Notes: generated from the sequence alone by a model not told the origin. A DNA stretch of 64,000 nt from Gorsachius magnificus (GCA_034008185.1 CM067105.1:868001-932000); one strand, 5' to 3'; numbered from the stretch's first letter, positions 12,381 through 24,384 are shown. Numbers and translations: made by a program.

Positions 12381-12631
12381 CATAGAATCATAGAATCATA
12401 GAATGTTTTGGATTGGAAGGGACCCCTAGAGGTCATCTAGTCCAACCCCCCTGCAGTGAGCAGGGACACCTCTAACTAGATCAGGTTGCTCAGAGCCCCA
12501 TTCAACCTGGCCTTGAATGTTTCCAGGGATGGGGCCTCCACCACCTCTCTGGGCAACCTGTTCCAGTGTTTCACCACCCTCATTGTAAAGAATTTCTTCC
12601 TTATATCCAGTCTAAACCTCCCCTGCTTCAG

Positions 12632-13914
12632 TTAAAAACCATTACCCCTTGTCCTGACACAGATGGCCCTACTAAAAAGATTTTCCCCATCTTTCCTATA
12701 GGCCCCCTTTAGATACTGAAAGGCCGTAATCAGGTCTCCCCGCAGCCTTCGCTTCTCCAGACTGAACAAGCCCAACTCCCTCAGCCTGTCCTCATAAGAG
12801 AGGTGCTCCAGCCCTCGGATCATTTTAGTAGCCCTCCTCTGGACCCGCTCCAACAGGTCCATGTCCTTCTTGTGCTGAGGGCTCCAGAGCTGGATGCAGT
12901 ACTCCAGGTGAGGTCTCACCAGAGCAGAGTAGAGGGGCAGAATCCCCTCCCTCGACCTGCTGGCCACGCTTCTCCTGATGCAGGCCAGGACATGGTTGGC
13001 CTTCTTGGCTGCCAGCGCACATTGCCGGCTCATGTCCAGCTTTTCATCCACCAGCATGCCCAAGTCCCTCTCGGCAGGGCTGCTCTCAATCCTTTCTTCC
13101 CCCAGCCTGTACTGATACCGGGGGTTACCCCGACCCAGGTGCAGGACCTTGCACTTGGCCTTGTTGAATCTCATGAGGTTCACACAGGCCCACCTCTCCA
13201 GCCTGTCCAGGTCTCTCTGGATGACATCCCGTCCTTCTGGTGTGTCAACTGCACCACTCAGCTTGGTGTCATCCGCAAACTTGCTGAGGGTGCATTCGAT
13301 CTCGCTATCTAAGTCATTGATGAATATATTAAACAGCACCGGTCCCAGTACGGACCCCTGAGGGACACCGGTCTCCATCCGGACATCGAGGCATTGACCA
13401 CTACCCTCTGGATGCGGCCATCCAGCCAGTTGCTTATCCACCGAACAGTCCACCCATCAAATCCATAGCTCTCCAATTTAGAGAGAAGGATGTTGTGGGG
13501 GACCGTGTCAAAGGCTTTGCAGAAGTCCAGATAGATGACATCCATTGGTTTTCCCTTGTCCACTGATGCTGTCACACCATCATAGAAAGCCACTAGGTTC
13601 GTCAGGCAGGACTTGCCCTTGGTGAAGCCATGCTGGCTGTCTCGAATTATCTCCCTGGCCTCCGTGTGCCTTAGCATAGCTTCTAGGAGGATCTGTTCCA
13701 TGATCTTCCCAGGCACAGAGGTGAGGCTGACAGGGCGGTAGTTCCCAGGGTCTTCCTTTCTACCCTTTTTGAAAATGGGCACAATGTTTCCCTTCTTCCA
13801 GTCCCCAGGGACTTCACCTGAGTGCCATGACTTTTCAAATATCATAGAGAGTGGCTTGGCGACTACATCGGCCAATTCCCTCAGGACTCTGGGATGCATC
13901 TCATCAGGTCCCAT
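12632..13914 (-). pseudogene. CR1 ORF2 reverse transcriptase, broken
   Basis: The reverse transcriptase domain is split over two frames. The upstream half (13914 to about 13360) has the [20 protein letters not shown] and [11 protein letters not shown] motifs. The downstream half (about 13360 to 12632) has [14 protein letters not shown] and the catalytic FADDTKLSG, then the conserved C-terminal part ending near [14 protein letters not shown] one-base shift between the halves, near 13360-13370, separates the palm motifs. A third open piece at 13965-14348 carries the linker between endonuclease and reverse transcriptase. Not functional as it stands. Confidence 0.93.
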
Positions 13915-14351
13915 GGACTTATGTGCGTTCAGGTTCCTCAGGTGGTCACAAACCTGATTTTCTCCTACAGCAGGAGGGGTTTTACCCTCCCAATCCCCCT
14001 CATGCCATCATCAACTCGGGTGGGGTGAGGAGAGAGGTTGCCAGTGAAGACTGAGGCAAAAATGGTGTTGAGTACCTCAGCCTTCTCCTCATCTGCTGTT
14101 ACCAGCTTGCCAGTCTCGCTCATCAGTGGGGGTACGCTTTCTTTAACCATCCTTTTCTGTCTGATATACCTGTAGAAACCCTTCTTATTATTCTTCGCAT
14201 CCCTTGCCAAGTTTAGCTCCACCTGTTCCTTGGCCTTCCTGACCCCATCCCTACACAACCGGACCACATCCCTATACTCTTCCCAGGATGCCTGTCCCTG
14301 CTTCCACTGCCTGGGCAGTTCCCTCTTCCTCCTTAGTTTGACCAGCATCTC

Positions 14352-15198
14352 TCATCTCAGCCATGCCGGTCTCTTCCCTTCTTTGCCTGATTTCTTACAC
14401 CTTGGGATCGAGAGCTTTTGTGCTCTGTGGATCACTTCCTTAAAGATCTGCCAGCTCTGTTCTGTTCCCCTGTCCCTGAGGACCGTTTCCCAGGGAGTCC
14501 TTCTGACTATCTCCTTGAGGAGCTGGAATTTGCTTTTCAAAATTGGGTCCTGACTATACTCTTCAGTCTTCCCATTTCCCTGGGTGAGCTCTACCAGCGC
14601 ATGATCACTGCAACCCAAGCTGCCTCCGATCTTGACATTTCCGACGAGCTCACTTGCATTTGTGACCACCAGGTCCAGTATCGCATCCCCTCGGGTAGGG
14701 GTGTCTATTACCTGGCTGAAGAAGTTGTCCTCAATGCATTCGAGAAACCTGCTGGATTGCCTACAGCTTGCCCTGTTGGTTTTCCAGCAGATGTCAGGGT
14801 GGTTGAAGTCCCCCAGCAGGACGAGAGCCTGCGAGCGCAAAGCCTCTTGGAGGTAGAGGAAGAACGCTTCGTCCGTCGGCTCCTCTTGATCTGGCGGTCT
14901 GTAGTAGACACCAACCACAGGGTTCCCTTTGTTGCCTCTCTCTCTGATTCTTACCCATAAGCTTTCGACCTGCTCGTGGCTATTCTTCAGGGCCAGCTCT
15001 TCACACTGTAGTGATTTCTTGATGTAAAGGGCAACGCCTCCGCCCCTCCTTCCTCGCCTGTCCCTTCTGAACAGTCTGTAGCCATCAAGAGCTACATTCC
15101 AGTCGTGGGATTCATCCCACCAAGTTTCCGTAATGGCAATCAGGTCGGAGCTTTCTAGCAGCACGATAGCTTCCAACTCCTCTTGTTTGTTTCCCAAA
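14352..15198 (-). pseudogene. CR1 ORF2 endonuclease domain, partial
   Basis: APE-type endonuclease of CR1, open over about 280 residues. Motifs seen are AITETWWDESH (catalytic Glu region), GYRLFRRDR, GGGVALYIKK, GVYYRPPDQEE, LLGDFNHPDICW and GCSDHALVE (the SDH catalytic histidine). It lacks the first strand of the domain because the element is truncated at about 15198. The frame upstream of that point is unrelated flank. Confidence 0.9.
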
Positions 15199-15664
15199 AC
15201 AGGTAAAAATGTCAGGTAAAAATGAAATGAAAGAGCTTTCATTCATCATCAGGAACACAAAGGAGTTCCCTTACAGCACTGTCCTGTGACTGCTATTAGT
15301 GACAGTAGCGCTAATTCCAAAACATCCTTGAGAGCTGCTTTATTTTTCCTTGGCGCCAAAGCTCAGGCTGCTCAGACCTGGAAAGTATGACCTCAAATCT
15401 CTGCAACTACTACCTCAACTCTCTAACCTTCTCTCATCCACACTCTTTTACCCCAAGACATTTCTCCCCATCACACCAGCACACTGCCTGGTCTCTATTT
15501 TCTTATCTGGGTGAAGTCAGGGCACTCGCTTGTAAAGCCTTCCCTACAAAAGTCTGTCCTACCTGCTGATCCCACTTGTACCACCTCATGCTATGTACAG
15601 CTCCATTTCCTTCTGCAGAGCTCCATGGGATGGACAGTTGTGCTGTTTCTTTCATGAGGAAAGG

Positions 15665-16262
15665 TGGCAAAGAGCAGAGACTCCTTGCCAGGCAGCCACA
15701 GCCTTGTGGGGTGCTCACCTGATTCTCTCTGGCACTTCATTCGGCATCTCTTTTGGTGTATCTGGTTCTTTTCTTTGGCTGCTCTTTCTGCACAGAAGAT
15801 CGTAAAAAGAAAATTGTTTTGTAAAAGAAGGCCCTATTACAGACAAAAAAGTTTGCCATAATAACTGGGGGGAGTCAGGAAGATATTCAATAAACACCAG
15901 GAAGATCTAGGAAGTTTAAGGCCACTTCTGAAACATGAGTGGTTGTAAGCCACTGACTGGCCATGTGTAGGCCTCAGAGGGAGGGTTGAATGATTTCAGT
16001 GAGAAGCAAGGAGATGGCTGATGGCTTTAGCAAATCCTTAAACCATATCTGAGCCCAACAATGGAAAGCAGTTGATAGCTGTGGATGGGGAAGAGGAGGG
16101 TTGTCCTGGGAAGACATCTGGAAGGAAGACCCCTCTTCTGCAAATCCAGGATGACAGACCTCTCCATGTTGTGTGCATGCCTCAGCCCAGGAGATGGAGG
16201 ATGCCCGCTGATGGGATGGCTATGCTCAGTCATGCATCATGAGCTGACCTCTCTCTCCTTTG
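15665..16262 (+). repeat. Diverged third copy of palindrome-arm sequence
   Basis: Colinear with 37645-38235 and, inverted, with 47570-48155. Shared landmarks are gactccttgccagg, the gggcatgtgtagg-like phrase, caatggaaagcag, and ctgtgctcagtcatgc near the end. It runs straight into the N gap at 16266, so the gap probably falls in duplicated sequence. Divergence from the arms is clearly greater than between the arms. Confidence 0.75.
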
Positions 16263-16265
16263 TTC

Positions 16266-16765
16266 NNNNNNNNNNNNNNNNNNNNNNNNNNNNNNNNNNN
16301 NNNNNNNNNNNNNNNNNNNNNNNNNNNNNNNNNNNNNNNNNNNNNNNNNNNNNNNNNNNNNNNNNNNNNNNNNNNNNNNNNNNNNNNNNNNNNNNNNNNN
16401 NNNNNNNNNNNNNNNNNNNNNNNNNNNNNNNNNNNNNNNNNNNNNNNNNNNNNNNNNNNNNNNNNNNNNNNNNNNNNNNNNNNNNNNNNNNNNNNNNNNN
16501 NNNNNNNNNNNNNNNNNNNNNNNNNNNNNNNNNNNNNNNNNNNNNNNNNNNNNNNNNNNNNNNNNNNNNNNNNNNNNNNNNNNNNNNNNNNNNNNNNNNN
16601 NNNNNNNNNNNNNNNNNNNNNNNNNNNNNNNNNNNNNNNNNNNNNNNNNNNNNNNNNNNNNNNNNNNNNNNNNNNNNNNNNNNNNNNNNNNNNNNNNNNN
16701 NNNNNNNNNNNNNNNNNNNNNNNNNNNNNNNNNNNNNNNNNNNNNNNNNNNNNNNNNNNNNNNNN
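16266..16765. other. Assembly gap (500 N)
   Basis: Exactly 500 N, the round size used for gaps of unknown length. Frames that cross it are meaningless. Confidence 0.99.
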
Positions 16766-17408
16766 GCCTAAAGAGGCTCATTGCTTTTCTTGCTTCTCCA
16801 TGTGCTCAGTGTGATGATGTCAGCATCCCTGTATTTCAGGGATTTCCTGTGGGGAATTGTCTTCAGTTAACCTGCCTGGGGCTCTACAGTATGTGATAGG
16901 GCTGATGGTAGCTGAGTGCTTTCTTGACATGAATTGGGAGTTTCTAGAATCTGGTGATGGCAGAGTAAAATCTGCACACCCCCATGGACTTATTTTTTGT
17001 GGGCAATCTGTCCTTCTTGAAGACCTGCAATAGCTCCAAGTTCCTTGAGAGCACTTAGAGGCTTTAACAGCCCTGACCAACCTTATGTAGGAGCTTCACC
17101 CACTCCCTCTGCCCATGGGTCCAGGGTTTTCCTTTAAGCTCAGGCCTGGGCCTTCAATCCCTGCCTGATATGAGATGCAGTGGCACTGATCTGGCCACAG
17201 CCATGCCTTGCTATGGACCCTGTTCATCTGGACTCAGATGCAGACACTGGCTTCCTTGCTTTGTCCTGGTCCTGTGTTGCCACTACAGACCTGCCTGGCT
17301 ATCACTTGACAGCGTCTGACCCTGCTCACGGGCCCTTTCGGAAACAGGGCTCTGACCTGAAAACTTGTTTGACCCTGGTTGCCATTCCCAGCCTCTCCTG
17401 CTCACCTC
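16766..17408. other. No gene recognised
   Basis: No coding signal. The part from about 17100 has a repeat-like character but could not be assigned to a family. Confidence 0.5.
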
Positions 17409-17659
17409 TGTGGTTTAACCTGGCAGCCAGCTAAACACCACATGTGTTCGCTCACTCCCCACCTCGCCAGTGACATAGGCGAGAGAATTGTGCAGAGAAA
17501 TAAAAAATAAATTTGTGTGTTTAGATATAGATAAATTATAGATAGTTTAATGGGATAGAAATGGGAAGAAAAGTAATAATATAGTAATAATAAAAATAAA
17601 GGTTATGAATAATAAAGATAAGGAAGAAAATTAACTCTTTCCCAGCTGGAACCAGGACA
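17409..17659 (-). mobile_element. Short ERV-L-type LTR (3' LTR of minus-strand ERV)
   Basis: Read on the minus strand it starts TGTCCTGGTTCCAGCTGGG and ends GGTTAAACCACA, about 251 bp. The middle is very AT-rich (17500-17640). It lies directly next to the 3' end of the internal region that follows. No matching 5' LTR remains. Confidence 0.85.
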
Positions 17660-18049
17660 GTATCCACCCCTTATTCTATATCATCTATGTCATGTCCAGG
17701 TCCCACACTCTCCAATACTTTCCAATTAATCAACACCACTTTCTCTGTCTTTTGATATACACACAGATTTCATTCCCTCAGTCTATGGGCCATCCCTCTA
17801 AAACATCTGCTGAGTTCATGTTGTCCATGACTTTGGGCTCCATCTGTCGTAACAGTCTTTCAGGGCAGAAGAGGTGTTGTGTGGTGTCGGACAGCTGCAT
17901 GCTGAAGCCTGTTCTGGTTCCATCACTGCTGCACTTGATCCATTTAACCAAACGTCATTAATCTGGACGATTGTTACTGTATTACCATTGATATCACATA
18001 TAGCAATCACAAAAATGGCAACATACAGTGCTGTATGGCCGTTAACAGC

Positions 18050-18780
18050 ATATCATTCACGTCATGGGCTATTCTCACCCAAAATCAAATCACCTTGAGG
18101 TACACATCGGACTTCCCCGTCCTTCCACATCACCCACCAAGTGGAGACAGGTCCTTGAGTAAAAGCAATCCCACAAATGGTTTTGCCTTTAATCGAGGCA
18201 GGAGTAACCCAGAGTGTCCCCCCCAGCACTTATTTTATGTCCCTTGTACAGGGACTTTATCCCCCTCTACAGCACATAAGAGTTTTGATTGGGCGGGGCC
18301 AGCACAACTGCCCTCTCAGTGTAGCTAACCATTGCTCTCAGGACAGTCTTTAACAGTTCCATTTTTCCGCAGGCAGATGCATGACAGGGGATGGGATAGA
18401 CCCACTCAGTGCCGCACTCTTTGGCCGAGATGTCTACGAAGTCATTTTGGAAATGAGTTCCGTTGTCTGACTCAGTTCTTTCTGGAGTGCCATGTCACCA
18501 CAGGACTTGCTTTTCAAGGCCTAGGACAGTGTTCCAGGTAGTGGAATGGGGCATGGGATATGTTTCAGCCACCGTCCTCCATACCAGAGAGGCTTTAACC
18601 ACTTGGCTTGTTTGATCACAGCGCATGTTTCACATTCATGGATAACCTTTGCAATAGTGTCCATGGTCAAGTCCACCCCTCGATCACAAGCCCATCTATA
18701 TGTCGCATCTCTTCCTTGATGCTGTCATGGGCCCACTGAGCTAGAAATAGTTCACCTTTATGTTGCCAGATCCAGATCCA
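18050..18780 (-). pseudogene. ERV pol: integrase remnant
   Basis: Matches 30820-31700 on the other ERV: the zinc-binding start near 18700, the core near 18400-18560 and the C-terminal region near 18050-18240. A deletion near 18565-18575 removes the part of the core with the first catalytic Asp, and another at about 18250-18330 shortens the segment before the C-terminal domain. No frame stays open. Confidence 0.75.
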
Positions 18781-18781
18781 C

Positions 18782-19640
18782 CTAGGCCACTTCAATCTTA
18801 GCAGCCTGATCTGCCTGCTGGTTATTTTGATGTTCTTCAGAGGCCCGACTCTTGGGTACACGAGCATCTCCGTGACTTACCTGTACAACCAGGTTCTCTA
18901 CCTGGGCAGCAATATCTTGCCACAGTGCAGCAGCCCAGATGGGTTTGCCTCTGCGCTGCCAGTTGCTCTGATTCCATTGCTGCAACCACCCCCACAGGGC
19001 ATTTGCCACCATCCAGGAGTCAGTACAGAGATAGAGCACTGGCCAGTTTTCTTGTTCAACAATATCTAAAGCCAGCTGGATGGCTTTCACCTCTGCAAAC
19101 TGACTCCATTCACCTTCTCCTTCAGCAGTCTCTGTGACTTGTATAGGACTCCATACAGCAGCCTTCCACTTCTTATGCTTTCCCACAAGACAGCAGGACC
19201 CATCAGTGAACAGGGCACATTGCTTCTCATTTTCTGGCAGTTTCTTGTACAGTGGGGCCTCTTTATACAGGCCACCTCTTACTGTAGCCATATTTTTACA
19301 TCTTTGCCTTCTGGCCAGTTCATGATCACTTCCAAGATTCCTGGGTGACTGGGGTTTCCTAGTCGAGTCTGTTGTGTGACCAGTGCGACCCACTTACTCC
19401 ATGTAGCATCAGTTGCATGATGCGTAGAGGGGACCTTCCCTTTGAACATCCAGCCCAGCCCCGGCAGTCGGGGTGCCAACAGGAGCTGTGCTTCAGTACC
19501 AATCACTTCTGAAGCAGCTTGGACCCCTTCATGTGCTGCCAATATCTCTTTTTCAGTTGGAGTATAGCAGGCCTCAGATCCTCTGTATCCCTGACTCCTG
19601 AACCCTAGAGGTCAGTCTCGAGTCTCCCCTGGTGCTTTCT
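18782..19640 (-). pseudogene. ERV pol: RNase H region, frameshifted
   Basis: RNase H of the ERV. The 203-residue open part (18782-19393) shows the metal-binding acidic motifs in order: FTDGSC, AEVKAIQLAL, CTDSWMVANAL and HQNNQQADQAAK. The preceding segment (GVQAASEVIG..., 19279-19542) is in another frame, so a shift lies near 19280-19390. The frame ends in TAG directly after the domain, at the same place as in the other copy (30812-30814). It is joined at its start to leader sequence rather than to reverse transcriptase. Confidence 0.88.
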
Positions 19641-19668
19641 GCCAGACGCCCCATGTTGGGTGCCCAAA

Positions 19669-20340
19669 AGGACTGGCATAGTATTCATGCCTTATCCCAT
19701 ACCACCTTCATTATGCCCAGGTCCTACCCTTTCCTATACATTCCATTCAATCACCACTACTTTTGTAGTCTTTTGATATATACACACGGATATCACTCCC
19801 TCAGTCTATGGACCATCCTTCTAAAATGCCTGTTGGGTTCATTTAGTCCATGACTTTGGGCTCCATCTGTCGCAGAAGTCTTTCAGGGCAGGAGAGATGG
19901 TGTGTGGTATTGGGTTGTTGCACTTGCTTGGTTTTGTCAAAGTTCATTCCTCATCAATATGGGGAATACTTACTTGTTATATAGATTACATTGATAAGGC
20001 ATATAGAAATCATACAGGTGATAACATACAGTATTATATGGCAGATAACACCAAATCATTCAGTTCATTGGCTATTTCCACCCAAAATCAAATCCCCTTG
20101 AGGTACACATGGGAATTCCCCATATTTCCACACCACCCATTAAGTGCACCCAGGTCCTTGAGCAAAAGGAATCCCACGGGTGGTTTTGCTTTTGCGCGAG
20201 GCAGGAGTAACCCAGGCTGCCTTCCCCAGCATATTTTTTACATGCACTACAGTGACTTTTTCTCTCTCTACAGCACCTAAGAGTTTTGACTGGGCCAGCT
20301 TCTGGCCACAGGCTTTGTAAAAATACAGGTGTTTGCTAGG
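19669..20340 (-). mobile_element. ERV-L 3' internal fragment B
   Basis: A second copy of the same ERV 3' region as 17660-18330: the atatatcaaaag and gtcctaccctttcc words near 19735, the ccatgactttgggctccatc block near 19850, and the integrase C-terminal region at about 20050-20340. It sits in the same orientation directly beside the leader of fragment A, with no LTR between them. It is cut at about 20340, where another LTR family starts. Confidence 0.82.
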
Positions 20341-20344
20341 TTCT

Positions 20345-21263
20345 GTAAAAAGAGAGACCGGACCCACCACTGGCCAAGGCCCAGCCAATCAGCCACAATG
20401 GCAGCACCTCTGTGATAACATATTTAAGAAGGAAAAAAACCCCAATAACCCACATAATTGCAGCCAGAAAGAAGAGTGAGAATATGTGAAGTAAATATTT
20501 CTGAAATCACAAAGATCACTGTAGAAGGAGGGGGAGGAGGTGCATTGGAATGGCAGGGTTAGGTTAATGGTTGGACGTGATCTTCAAGGTCTTTTCCAAC
20601 CATAAGGAATTCCATGATTCTATGATTCAGGCATGGGGACAGAGATTCCCCTGCAGCCTGTGGTGAAGACCATGGTGAGGCAGGCTGTCCCCCTGAAGCC
20701 CAGGGAGGACCCCACACTGGAGCAGGTTTTCTGGCAGGACCTGTGACCCCGCAGGGGACCCATGCTTGAGCAGCCTGCTCCTGAGGGACTGCACCCCATG
20801 GAAAGGACCCACGCTGGAGCAGTTAGCCTGTGGGAAAGACCCCACTGCAAAAAAAGGTTACAGAAACACCGTGTGAGGAACTGACCACAACGCCCGTTCC
20901 CTGTCCCCTGCTCAGCTCAGGGGGAAAAAGTAGAGAGAAAATTTGCAGTAAATTGAAGAATGGGAAGAAGAAAATTGGAGTGAATTTGAGCCCAGGAAAA
21001 AGGGAGGGGTGGGGGGAAGGTATTTTCAGGTTGTTCTAATTTCTCATTATCTTACTCTGACTTTTATTTGCAATAAATTAAATCAATTTCCCCGAGCTGA
21101 GTCTGCTTTGCCTGTGACGGTAATTGCTGAATGATCTCCCTGTCCTTATCTCGACCTATGAGACTTCTGTTATATTTTCCTCTCCCTCTGTCCAGTTGAG
21201 GAGGGGGAGTGATAGAGCGGTTTTGATGGGCACCTGGCATCCAGCCAGGGTCAACCTGCCACA
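20345..21263 (+). mobile_element. Long solo LTR, second ERV family, copy 1
   Basis: Colinear with 55500-56431. A promoter-like part (agccaatcag, then TATTTAAG at about 20421) is followed by a series of gctggagcag-type units, a poly(A) signal AATAAA (about 21072) and an end around ccagggtcaacctgccaca. The 5' tip is truncated against ERV fragment B. A short CR1 3' end is nested inside at about 20545-20630. The family was not named with certainty. Confidence 0.75.
20545..20630 (+). repeat. CR1 3'-end fragment nested in an LTR
   Basis: The words ggttggacgtgatcttcaagg and cttttccaacc, then ccatgattctatgattc, are the CR1 3' terminus. The flanking LTR resumes at cagagattcccctg; the same LTR at 55685 lacks this block. 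Confidence 0.7.
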
Positions 21264-22330
21264 GAAGTAGAACATTTCCTTCCCTTTAATGTGTTTCCTT
21301 AATTTCTTTGTTGCTTCATTTTTAGTTTTTTGACCATTTCTAAGCTGCATTCTGTCATAATCAGGCCTATCACACTAAAACCAATATGTTTGTGTCTCAC
21401 CTGGAGTTCAACACCCTAAAACATTGCCTGCCCAGGACTGTCCTCGCTGCTGCTTGCCCTTTCACACGGCCAGTCCCACTCGGAGGTGCTGAGCTCTCTT
21501 GACTGTTACAGAGAAGTAGGGTGACTGTCTTCAGTGAAACACTCTCTTTCTGCCTGGCCAACATCTTTATGCTACCAGCACTTCTGGAAGGAGTCCCTAA
21601 ATCAGCAAGACACCCTCCCTCACATTCCCTCTGGGGTGCATGTATTGTCCCTCTCTTGCAGGGGAAGAAAGGGACATGATTGTCCTCACCCAACAGCCAA
21701 GACCTCAGTGCAGATGTCGACATCTAACTGAGTTGTCGAGGGTTCCCTTTGTAGTCAGTGGAGAGAAAGAGGTTGTCTCAGCCAAGCTGTGTGGGCATTT
21801 CCTGGTGACTAAGCAATGCTCCAGGTTGGAGCCCTGGGTCACATCCCCAGCTCTTTAACCCCAAGGCAGCTCAGGCAGCAGCAGCCTCTGCATGTGGGCG
21901 CATGAATCCAGACCTGAATGGAGGTCTTACTCTTGAGTTGAAACCTGCTTAAAAATTATCCTAGGCAAGAACTGAAAACAATCTTCACTTTCAGAATGTC
22001 AGACATTTTGGCTCAGGTCTTAATTGTTTTTTTCTTGTTTTTTTTTTTTTTTTTTTTTTTTTTTTATTTGGGTGGGCCACATGAGTACACTACAGTAATT
22101 TCCCTCTGCCAACATATTTATATGCAGTTGTTCATCCAAATACATTTCATACTAGTGCTCTGTGACAAGAAACTCATTTCTGAAAAGCCACTATATCTAT
22201 ATTGACATATTTCCCATCTCTTCTCCAGCCTCTCTGCCCTTTCCCCTTCCTCCACCTATTTTGTCTCTACAGAGAACTGCAGGTAAAGATTTATTGAGTA
22301 ATTAAATGCAGGAGATATTTCTGGGCATCA
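21264..22330. other. No gene recognised; long poly-T tract
   Basis: No domain-bearing frame. A nearly pure T tract lies at about 22027-22065, interrupted by a few other bases; it may be the A-tail of a retroposed sequence or a simple repeat. Confidence 0.5.
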
Positions 22331-23430
22331 CCTCAATGGAGCGCTCCCTACCAGTTATATGTCGCCCACAAACCTGTTGAGTGTGACCCCTGTGCTGTTG
22401 TCCAGGCCATCACTAAGAGTGTGAGACAACACTGGCCCCAGCACTGCCCAGTGAGGGGTGCCTCTAGAAACTGACCATTGGTTGGGATTTCTAACAATGA
22501 TCATTGTCTTCTCCCCCGCATTTGCCCTGACATTTCAAAGCCAAAGGGCAGCAGCCTTGCAGTGACACCAGCCATTTCCCGACACAGCACCTTTGGGTGC
22601 ATCCACTCTGGTCCATTGCACTTGCCTGTGTCCAGCTGGCACCAGTGTGCCCCAGCTGCATCTTGCTCTCACATGGGAGCAGCTTTGCTCCCACAGAGGC
22701 TGTAGGAGACTCAAGGACCAGGGAGCTGCGGGGGCAGATCTGACCAGGAAAGGAGTAGGGAAGCAAGGCAATGAGATCCTCAGCCTCTTCCATGTCAGTG
22801 CAAGGCCTTTTTGGACAACACTGGAGGTCAAGGTAATTGAGAACTTGCTTGGATTTATCTGCACCTCACTGCGAGGAGGGTATCTCAGGCCAAATTAACC
22901 TCAGATCCACACTTGGGATCTCCTCTTGGAGAGAGGAAGAGCCCAGAAGTGAGGAGCTCAGATTCATGGTGAAAAAAGTTTTCCTTATCTCCAGGCTGAA
23001 CACTTATTGATTTTTTCCTCCCAACATGCACCATCATTAAGAGTCTGGCTCTGTGTTCTCCATGTCCCCCTTGCAGGCTGGTATGAGGTCCCCCTCAGCC
23101 TTCTATTCTCAAGCCTGGACAAGCCCAGCTCCCTCAGCCTCTCCCAGCTGGCAAAGTGCTCCAGTCCCTGGCTGTCCTGAGGGACCATCACTAAACCCAC
23201 TCCAGCTTGCAATATTGTTTCTGAATTGAGGATGGAGCATTCCAGAGAAATCCTTGCCCTTGACCTCGAACCATGCTCCTGGTAATGCAGACCAGGATGA
23301 TGGTGGCCTCCTTTGCTGCCAGGGCACACGGCTGCCTCCTGTCCAGCTCCCTGACCAGCAAGACCTTTCCCACAGAGCTGCTCCCAGCTGGGCAGACCCC
23401 AGCCTATGCCATTGCCAAGGTGAGTACCCT
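22330..23430 (-). repeat. Old CR1 pieces
   Basis: 22330-22480 resembles the reverse transcriptase region of minus-strand CR1 (words for the SKFADD-VLGP part). 22950-23430 resembles its C-terminal part (ggctggtatgaggtccccctcagcc, caagcccagctccctcagcc, aatgcagaccaggatgatggtggcctcc). Both are heavily mutated. The 3' flank of OR unit 2 starts within the second piece. Confidence 0.6.
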
Positions 23431-24384
23431 GCAGGGCCAGAAACTGGCATTTATCCTTCTGGGATTTCCTGAGGTTCCTGCCATTACGAGCTCTCCTCCT
23501 CCTTGAACCCCTTCATTGAGCACAGAGGCCTGGGAGACCTTTCCAGTAAAGATCAGGCAGAGTAGACATTGAGTCCCTCAGCCTCATTGGTGTCTCCTCT
23601 TTATTGCATGACTGTTGTTCAGCAACAGTTCTGCATTTTCCTTCTTCAACGTTAAGCTCCAACACAGCATTTGAAGCACTTATTTTTGCTCTTAATTTCT
23701 CTTGCAGCCACCAACTCCAGGTGGTCATCCCTTGGATGCTGCCTCATGCCCCTGGAAGTGCCCTGTCCTGTGCCAGCCCAGTCCTGATATCCAAATTATG
23801 GTCCCAGCCCTATATACATCCCATGTGGGGTTTTGAAGACATCCCTGCTCTGGGGTCTGCCAGGGTCTGAAAAAGGAGAGAGATCAAGCAGGGCTGGCCA
23901 TTCCCCCAGTGAAGGCACTGAGCCCACAGCAGGACGGAAATGGCCATGCAGCCAAATTCACCCATAAACCTATTGAGAGCTGCCAGGGCTGGAAGTGTCT
24001 CAATAGTGAGGCCAGCAGTGAAAGCTACCTTCACTCCCATTCCCTAACACTCTGCCCTCCTCCCTTCAGCCCATGGAGAACCCCAGCACAGCAGCACGGC
24101 AGTGCTGGCGGGGGGCAATTTCTTCAGCCTGTTCCTAACCTTAGTTTGGGAAGAAGAGTCCAACCTCTGGACAGCGTCACTGAGGAAACACCCTTTTATT
24201 ACAGAGATGTGATATGGGAAGCCAGCTTTGCCATCAGTCCAGACACATGTGCAAAGACCTCTGTGTCAGACAGACTGGGTTCATGCCTCTGGAGACATGG
24301 AGTGGATGCCATTGTTCCTTGGCAAATATGGTTATCATAGATAAAATACCCGAAGCTCATGATGTTCCCCAGATACGGTGGCAA
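23370..24384. repeat. 3' flank of OR unit 2 (duplicon)
   Basis: Partner of 4970-5840; see that entry for landmarks. It ends at the stop codon of the receptor gene. Confidence 0.8.
24195..24200 (-). terminator. Candidate poly(A) signal of OR unit 2
   Basis: AATAAA on the receptor strand, about 185 bp after the stop at 24385, in a block conserved in unit 1. Confidence 0.4.

Larger units (their letters stand above)
12381..15198 (-). mobile_element. CR1 LINE, 5'-truncated, about 2.8 kb
   Basis: The largest CR1 here. Its 3' end is at 12381 with three CATAGAAT-type repeats on the plus strand (ATTCTATG on the element strand). Reading leftward from 15198 it holds the APE-type endonuclease, the linker and the reverse transcriptase of ORF2. 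ORF1 and the 5' UTR are absent, as is usual for 5'-truncated LINE copies. At least two frame breaks (about 14350 and about 13360) disable it. Confidence 0.95.
17660..19668 (-). mobile_element. ERV-L internal fragment A, internally deleted
   Basis: A remnant of an endogenous retrovirus without an env region between integrase and LTR, as is typical of ERV-L. From its 5' side (19668) it has a primer-binding-site-like leader (cacccaacatgggg on the element strand), then RNase H, damaged integrase, the noncoding 3' end and the 251-bp LTR. Gag, protease and reverse transcriptase are missing. Relative to the plus-strand copy at 28085-32696 an extra stretch of about 120 bp is absent from the integrase core near 18565-18575. 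Not functional. Confidence 0.88.

Noticed and set aside
16085..16814. Long frames across N blocks (also 43342-44029)
   Set aside because: They are open only because N is translated as unknown residues.
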